A DNA stretch of 9,783 nt from Gammaproteobacteria bacterium UBA3498 (GTDB lineage Bacteria; Pseudomonadota; Gammaproteobacteria; Pseudomonadales; Pseudohongiellaceae): assembly GCA_002377605.1 (NCBI GenBank), contig DFQD01000230.1:1-9783 (forward strand), in the 5' to 3' direction. The position numbers were made by a program, and so were the translations under genes. Positions 6,836 to 9,783 of this stretch are shown in pieces. The notes beneath the pieces are model-generated. The model was not told where the DNA came from. It saw only the letters and a list, made by a program, of their open reading frames with translations, and made no database searches. Positions within the stretch are counted from its first letter, which is position 1, and each line of letters starts with the position of its first letter.

Positions 6836-7005
6836 CTATTTGAGCTGCTCAGAGCCTATGCTGAACTGCCCTGATTTTCAATAGCTTAGTGGCACGGCAC
6901 TGTTTGTAACTTAGTTATTCAGGTGTTATTAGGGCGGCGAATTTAGGTAGAATTCCCTTTCCACTTTCTAAAGAGTCACTTGCTGACACGGGTAGTAGAA
7001 CAAGA

Positions 7006-9057
7006 ATGAATAATCGCCGATTTCTAGAAATTTCCATCCTGAGTGCAGCCCTATTCCTAGTTGGCTGCGATAACCAACAACAAACTTCTCAACCAGCCAT
7101 TGAATCACCCGCTGTTGAGCCAGTCGCGGTTACCGCCAGCGATTCGCTATATCGAGCCGCCGGCCAGGGGACCACACCTGGTGATTGGGATGCTTATGGC
7201 GCCGACATAGGCAGTACAAAATATACACCTCTTGCTCAGATAAACGCGGATAACATAGATAACTTGGAAATCACATGGCGTCGCCCGGCCCTGGATGAGT
7301 ATTACCTGAACATCAATCCGCAGCAGCGCTATTCCAATACATGGAATGCTGCGCCTGTTGTGAAGAATGGTGTTGCCTATGTAACTAATGGCGTCGGTTT
7401 AGTCGAGGCCTTCGATCCTGGCACTGGCGAAACAATCTGGTTGCAGGAACCTCCCGGTGGGGCAGAGGGTTTGCCTGGCGCTCCCACCCGTGGAGTTGCT
7501 TATTGGTCAGATGGTGACGATGAGCGCATCATCGTGCAGCGCGGGACTTACTTATATGCATTAAATGCGGATAACGGGGAGCTCTATCCAGACTTCGGTA
7601 TAGAAGGCCGCGTTGATTTGCAGTTCATGCCTCCAGAATTTGAACGCTACCGTTGGGGCGGCGTTCCAATGGTAGTGCGTGACATCATTGTTCTCGGGCA
7701 ATCAATGTCCGATACCTTCGATGCTAAAGAAGCTTATCGAGGTGATGTCCATGCATTCAACGTAAGAACTGGCGAACATTTATGGACCTTCCATACGATT
7801 CCACAAGAAGGGGAATTTGGAACTGACACATGGCAAGACCGATCCTGGTCTTACACCGGTCACGCGCCAGTCTGGGCATTATTTAGTGCGGATGAAGATC
7901 TTGGCATGGTCTATATGCCGATCTCATCCTCAACTAATGATATGTATGGTGGTCATCGGATTGGCGACAACTTATTCAGCCAGAGCATAGTTGCTGTCGA
8001 CGTAGAAACCGGTGAGCGAATCTGGCATTTCCAAACTGTGCATCATGGTTTATGGGATTACGATCCACCCGCAGCACCAATTCTAATGGACATCACTGTT
8101 GACGGCCGCGAAATAAAAGCAGTAACACAATTAACCAAACAGGCTTTTGCTTTTGTCTTCGATCGTGAAACCGGCGAACCAGTGTGGGAAATTGAGGAAC
8201 GCCCGGTTCCGCAATCAACTGTGCCAGGAGAGGTCACTTCCCCGACACAACCGTTCCCAACCAAGCCAGCACCATTCGACCGATTGGGAGCGACTGAAGA
8301 TAATCTGATTGATTTCACACCCGAGCTCAGAGAAGAAGCACTAGAGATATTTAACCAATACGTAACTGGTCCAGTGTTTACTCCACCTTCGGTTGCGACA
8401 GAAGATGGTACTAAAGGAACCATTCAATTACCTGGTTCCCAAGGTGGTGCTGATGTGCAAGGCGCAGCATTCGATCCTGACTCTGGTTATCTTTATATTC
8501 CTTCCATCACTTCTCCGTTTGTTGCGGACATTCTTCCAGGCGATCTCGAAGAAACTAATTTGGCTTATACCAAAGGATCGCGACGCTGGATTGCAGGCCC
8601 CAGAGGTTTGCCATTGTTTAAACCACCTTATGGCCGCATTACTGCGATCGACATGAACACGGGCGAACATGTTTGGATGGTGGCTAATGGTGATGGTCCG
8701 AGAGATAATCCAGCAATTGCTCACCTGGACTTACCGCAGTTGGGTGTTCCCGGTCGCCCAGTTCCATTACTTACCGGATCTCTGCTGTTCATAGGCGAAG
8801 GATTTACAAATCTGCGTCCTGGTGGCCGAATTCCATTCGACATGCCAGTAGAAATTTCGACTAACAGTGGCGGGCCATGGTTTAGAGCCTACGACAAACA
8901 AACTGGTGAAATTGTTTGGGAAATAGAGCTGGAAGCCGGCACTACCAGCCCACCGATCAGTTACATGCACGAGGGTGAGCAATACATAACTGTTGCAGTC
9001 GGCGATCGCATGCATAGTCCTGAGATGCTTGCCTTTAAACTTCCAAGTGGAAATTAG
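7006..9057 (+). CDS. PQQ-dependent dehydrogenase, lipoprotein, no cytochrome domain
   Basis: The 683-residue protein begins with a lipoprotein signal (lipobox LVGC, lipidated Cys21). Asp22 at the +2 position is the classic inner-membrane retention signal in enterics. The rest is a PQQ-type eight-bladed propeller: GDWDAYGADIGSTKYTPL (59-76) is the typical first-blade opening, and repeated tryptophan-docking motifs end TGETIW (140), TGEHLW (255), TGERIW (335), TGEPVW (389), TGEHVW (552) and TGEIVW (633). HHGLWDYDPPAAP (346-358) and the TK of QLTKQAF (375-381) resemble the catalytic Asp and PQQ-binding Lys regions of membrane glucose dehydrogenase. Cys21 is the only cysteine, so the vicinal Cys pair of methanol dehydrogenases and a CxxCH heme domain are both absent. 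Substrate unknown: sugar or alcohol. Electrons must go to a separate carrier or to ubiquinone. The ribosome-binding site is weak. Confidence 0.93.
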   Translation: MNNRRFLEISILSAALFLVGCDNQQQTSQPAIESPAVEPVAVTASDSLYRAAGQGTTPGDWDAYGADIGSTKYTPLAQINADNIDNLEITWRRPALDEYYLNINPQQRYSNTWNAAPVVKNGVAYVTNGVGLVEAFDPGTGETIWLQEPPGGAEGLPGAPTRGVAYWSDGDDERIIVQRGTYLYALNADNGELYPDFGIEGRVDLQFMPPEFERYRWGGVPMVVRDIIVLGQSMSDTFDAKEAYRGDVHAFNVRTGEHLWTFHTIPQEGEFGTDTWQDRSWSYTGHAPVWALFSADEDLGMVYMPISSSTNDMYGGHRIGDNLFSQSIVAVDVETGERIWHFQTVHHGLWDYDPPAAPILMDITVDGREIKAVTQLTKQAFAFVFDRETGEPVWEIEERPVPQSTVPGEVTSPTQPFPTKPAPFDRLGATEDNLIDFTPELREEALEIFNQYVTGPVFTPPSVATEDGTKGTIQLPGSQGGADVQGAAFDPDSGYLYIPSITSPFVADILPGDLEETNLAYTKGSRRWIAGPRGLPLFKPPYGRITAIDMNTGEHVWMVANGDGPRDNPAIAHLDLPQLGVPGRPVPLLTGSLLFIGEGFTNLRPGGRIPFDMPVEISTNSGGPWFRAYDKQTGEIVWEIELEAGTTSPPISYMHEGEQYITVAVGDRMHSPEMLAFKLPSGN

Positions 9058-9148
9058 CATTTGCGTGCTTAGGCGCTGAACAATCCAGCATGTGTCCAGC
9101 ACTCAACCCTGCGCCGCAATTTTTAGATTAAAGACAGGAGTCTATCCG
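9058..9148 (+). other. Short spacer between PQQ dehydrogenase and cupin genes
   Basis: Ninety-one bases without a gene or evident terminator, consistent with co-transcription. TCCAGCA occurs twice, at 9084-9090 and 9095-9101, 11 bases apart; this is about one helical turn but may be chance. Confidence 0.4.
9136..9140 (+). promoter_or_regulatory. Ribosome-binding site of the cupin gene
   Basis: AGGAG lies eight bases before ATG 9149. It decides the start against the upstream in-frame GTG at 9092, which would place 19 extra, non-signal-like residues before the signal peptide. Confidence 0.85.
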
Positions 9149-9682
9149 ATGAAAAAAACATTATTAGCTTTTGGCTTTCTTGGCTTTGGTGTAATCACAT
9201 CATTAACCACATACATTCTTGCGCAAACTCGTGCTCCTGAGGTTCCACCAATTGCGACGGATGTAACTGCAGAAGATATAGTTAAGTTTATAGATAACCT
9301 TCCCAAAGATAGAGTGAGTGACCGCCCGATTCGCACTGTTGAAGTTACTGGAGATTATCGCGTAGGCGTCTATGGGGTGCTTAGACCGAAAGAATTTCCA
9401 GGCGGTTCGAATTTACACCAGGTAACCACGACAGAGATCTATTACATGCTCAGTGGTTATGCCACATTAGTTACTGGCGGCACCATGACTGACGCGCGTC
9501 AGGAAAATGAAAACTGGGTAAGGGGTACTGCGATCGAAAACGGTGTTAGTCGTCGCGTTGTACCGGGTGATGTAATAATTATTCCTGGTCACACACCACA
9601 CTGGTTTAGTGAATTGGAAACCGATCTTACCTATCTAATCTTCAGGCCGGATCCTGATAATCGAATTCCGCTAATTGATTAG
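9149..9682 (+). CDS. Exported small cupin-domain protein
   Basis: The 177-residue product has a signal peptide (MKK, hydrophobic residues 4-24, likely cut near AQ/TRAP at about 25-26) and then a single cupin barrel. Cupin motif 1 is PGGSNLHQVTTTEIYYMLSG (84-103), with His90 and Glu96 as metal ligands; the second histidine of the usual HxH is Val92. Motif 2 is GDVIIIPGHTPHWFSE (140-155), with His151 as ligand and an extra His148. Three candidate ligands remain, so metal binding is plausible but not certain. Single-domain exported cupins can be isomerases, lyases, dioxygenases or binding proteins; the class cannot be told from sequence. It follows the PQQ dehydrogenase by 91 bases on the same strand and probably shares its transcript, so it may act on the same substrate or its oxidation product in the periplasm. 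Confidence 0.88.
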   Translation: MKKTLLAFGFLGFGVITSLTTYILAQTRAPEVPPIATDVTAEDIVKFIDNLPKDRVSDRPIRTVEVTGDYRVGVYGVLRPKEFPGGSNLHQVTTTEIYYMLSGYATLVTGGTMTDARQENENWVRGTAIENGVSRRVVPGDVIIIPGHTPHWFSELETDLTYLIFRPDPDNRIPLID

Positions 9683-9696
9683 TGTAAAAACCCCAG

Positions 9697-9711
9697 TTAA
9701 GCAAAGCTTAA
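9697..9711 (+). terminator. Short perfect hairpin after the cupin gene
   Basis: TTAAGC (9697-9702) and GCTTAA (9706-9711) form a perfect six-base stem with an AAA loop, 15 bases after the stop codon. The stem is AT-rich and there is no T tract right after it, so it is at best a weak terminator or an mRNA-end stabiliser. The rest of the window to 9783 holds nothing I can name. Confidence 0.25.
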
Positions 9712-9783
9712 TGAGTAATGGCTGCTTGATGCGCAAAGTAATTTTTAAGTTAAAGCACTAAAGTCTAATTGTCATAAAAAAGG

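Larger units (their letters stand above)
6690..7005. promoter_or_regulatory. Divergent intergenic region, presumed promoters
   Basis: These 316 bases separate the divergent DapA-like and PQQ dehydrogenase genes, so both promoters should lie here. No gene is seen. The clearest structure is an exact 8-base inverted repeat, TTCACCTA at 6765-6772 and TAGGTGAA at 6828-6835, 55 bases apart. A smaller palindrome TGAGC-T-GCTCA lies at 6841-6851. GCTAGT occurs at 6691-6696 and 6713-6718, with the related GCTAGC at 6726-6731. A weak sigma-70-like pair for the plus strand is TTGTAA (6904-6909) and TATTAG (6927-6932) with a 17-base spacer; each box matches consensus at four of six positions, so it is only a suggestion. 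Confidence 0.45.

Noticed and set aside
8058..8724. Open frames antisense to, and out of frame with, the PQQ dehydrogenase gene (8058-8423 minus, 8428-8724 minus, 8393-8656 plus)
   Set aside because: All overlap the middle of a well-supported propeller gene and show no motif, signal or ribosome-binding site of their own.
8767..9102. Minus-strand 111-codon open frame across the PQQ gene end
   Set aside because: Mostly antisense to the last propeller blades; composition looks like a shadow.
9092..9148. Longer version of the cupin gene from GTG 9092
   Set aside because: AGGAG at 9136-9140 and the signal peptide beginning MKKTLL both favour ATG 9149.

Overview
The window looks like chromosomal DNA of a Gram-negative proteobacterium, most likely a marine gammaproteobacterium. 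The pointers are a lipoprotein signal, a twin-arginine signal and Sec signals, a PQQ-dependent periplasmic dehydrogenase, and a gene order (NTF2-like / SDR / FAD oxidoreductase / DUF1365 / CFA-like methyltransferase / DUF2878 / chalcone-isomerase-like) that I associate with Shewanella, Vibrio and related genera. That assignment rests on recall of families and synteny, not on a search. I see no tRNA, rRNA, CRISPR array, insertion sequence or phage gene.

Left block (1-5449, all + strand). Seven genes are packed head to tail, with start/stop overlaps of 1-4 bases at two or three junctions, gaps of 11-18 bases at two others, and a 32-base overlap at the last. This is almost certainly one operon whose beginning lies left of the window. 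It encodes a SnoaL/NTF2-like protein (cut by the window edge), a short-chain dehydrogenase, an FAD-dependent amine-oxidase-like protein, a DUF1365 protein, a cyclopropane-fatty-acid-synthase-like SAM methyltransferase, a DUF2878 membrane protein and an exported chalcone-isomerase-like protein. Together they suggest modification of unsaturated acyl chains in membrane phospholipids (methylation plus redox steps). In related bacteria such genes are found under RpoE/ChrR-type (singlet-oxygen) control and near furan or methylated fatty acid synthesis. The methyltransferase carries two substitutions at positions that line the bicarbonate site in E. coli Cfa.

Middle (5450-5702). This is a 253-base spacer between convergent genes. 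It holds no gene I can support, only a few imperfect hairpins that may end transcription.

Right block (5703-9682). A minus-strand gene encodes a Tat-exported member of the DapA/N-acetylneuraminate lyase family. A 316-base divergent spacer separates it from a plus-strand pair: a PQQ-dependent dehydrogenase made as a lipoprotein without any cytochrome c domain, and a small exported cupin. All three products are predicted to leave the cytoplasm, so the block may be a periplasmic oxidation / carbon-carbon cleavage module for an unknown alcohol, sugar or aldehyde. That function is inference. The last 100 bases hold one short hairpin and no gene.
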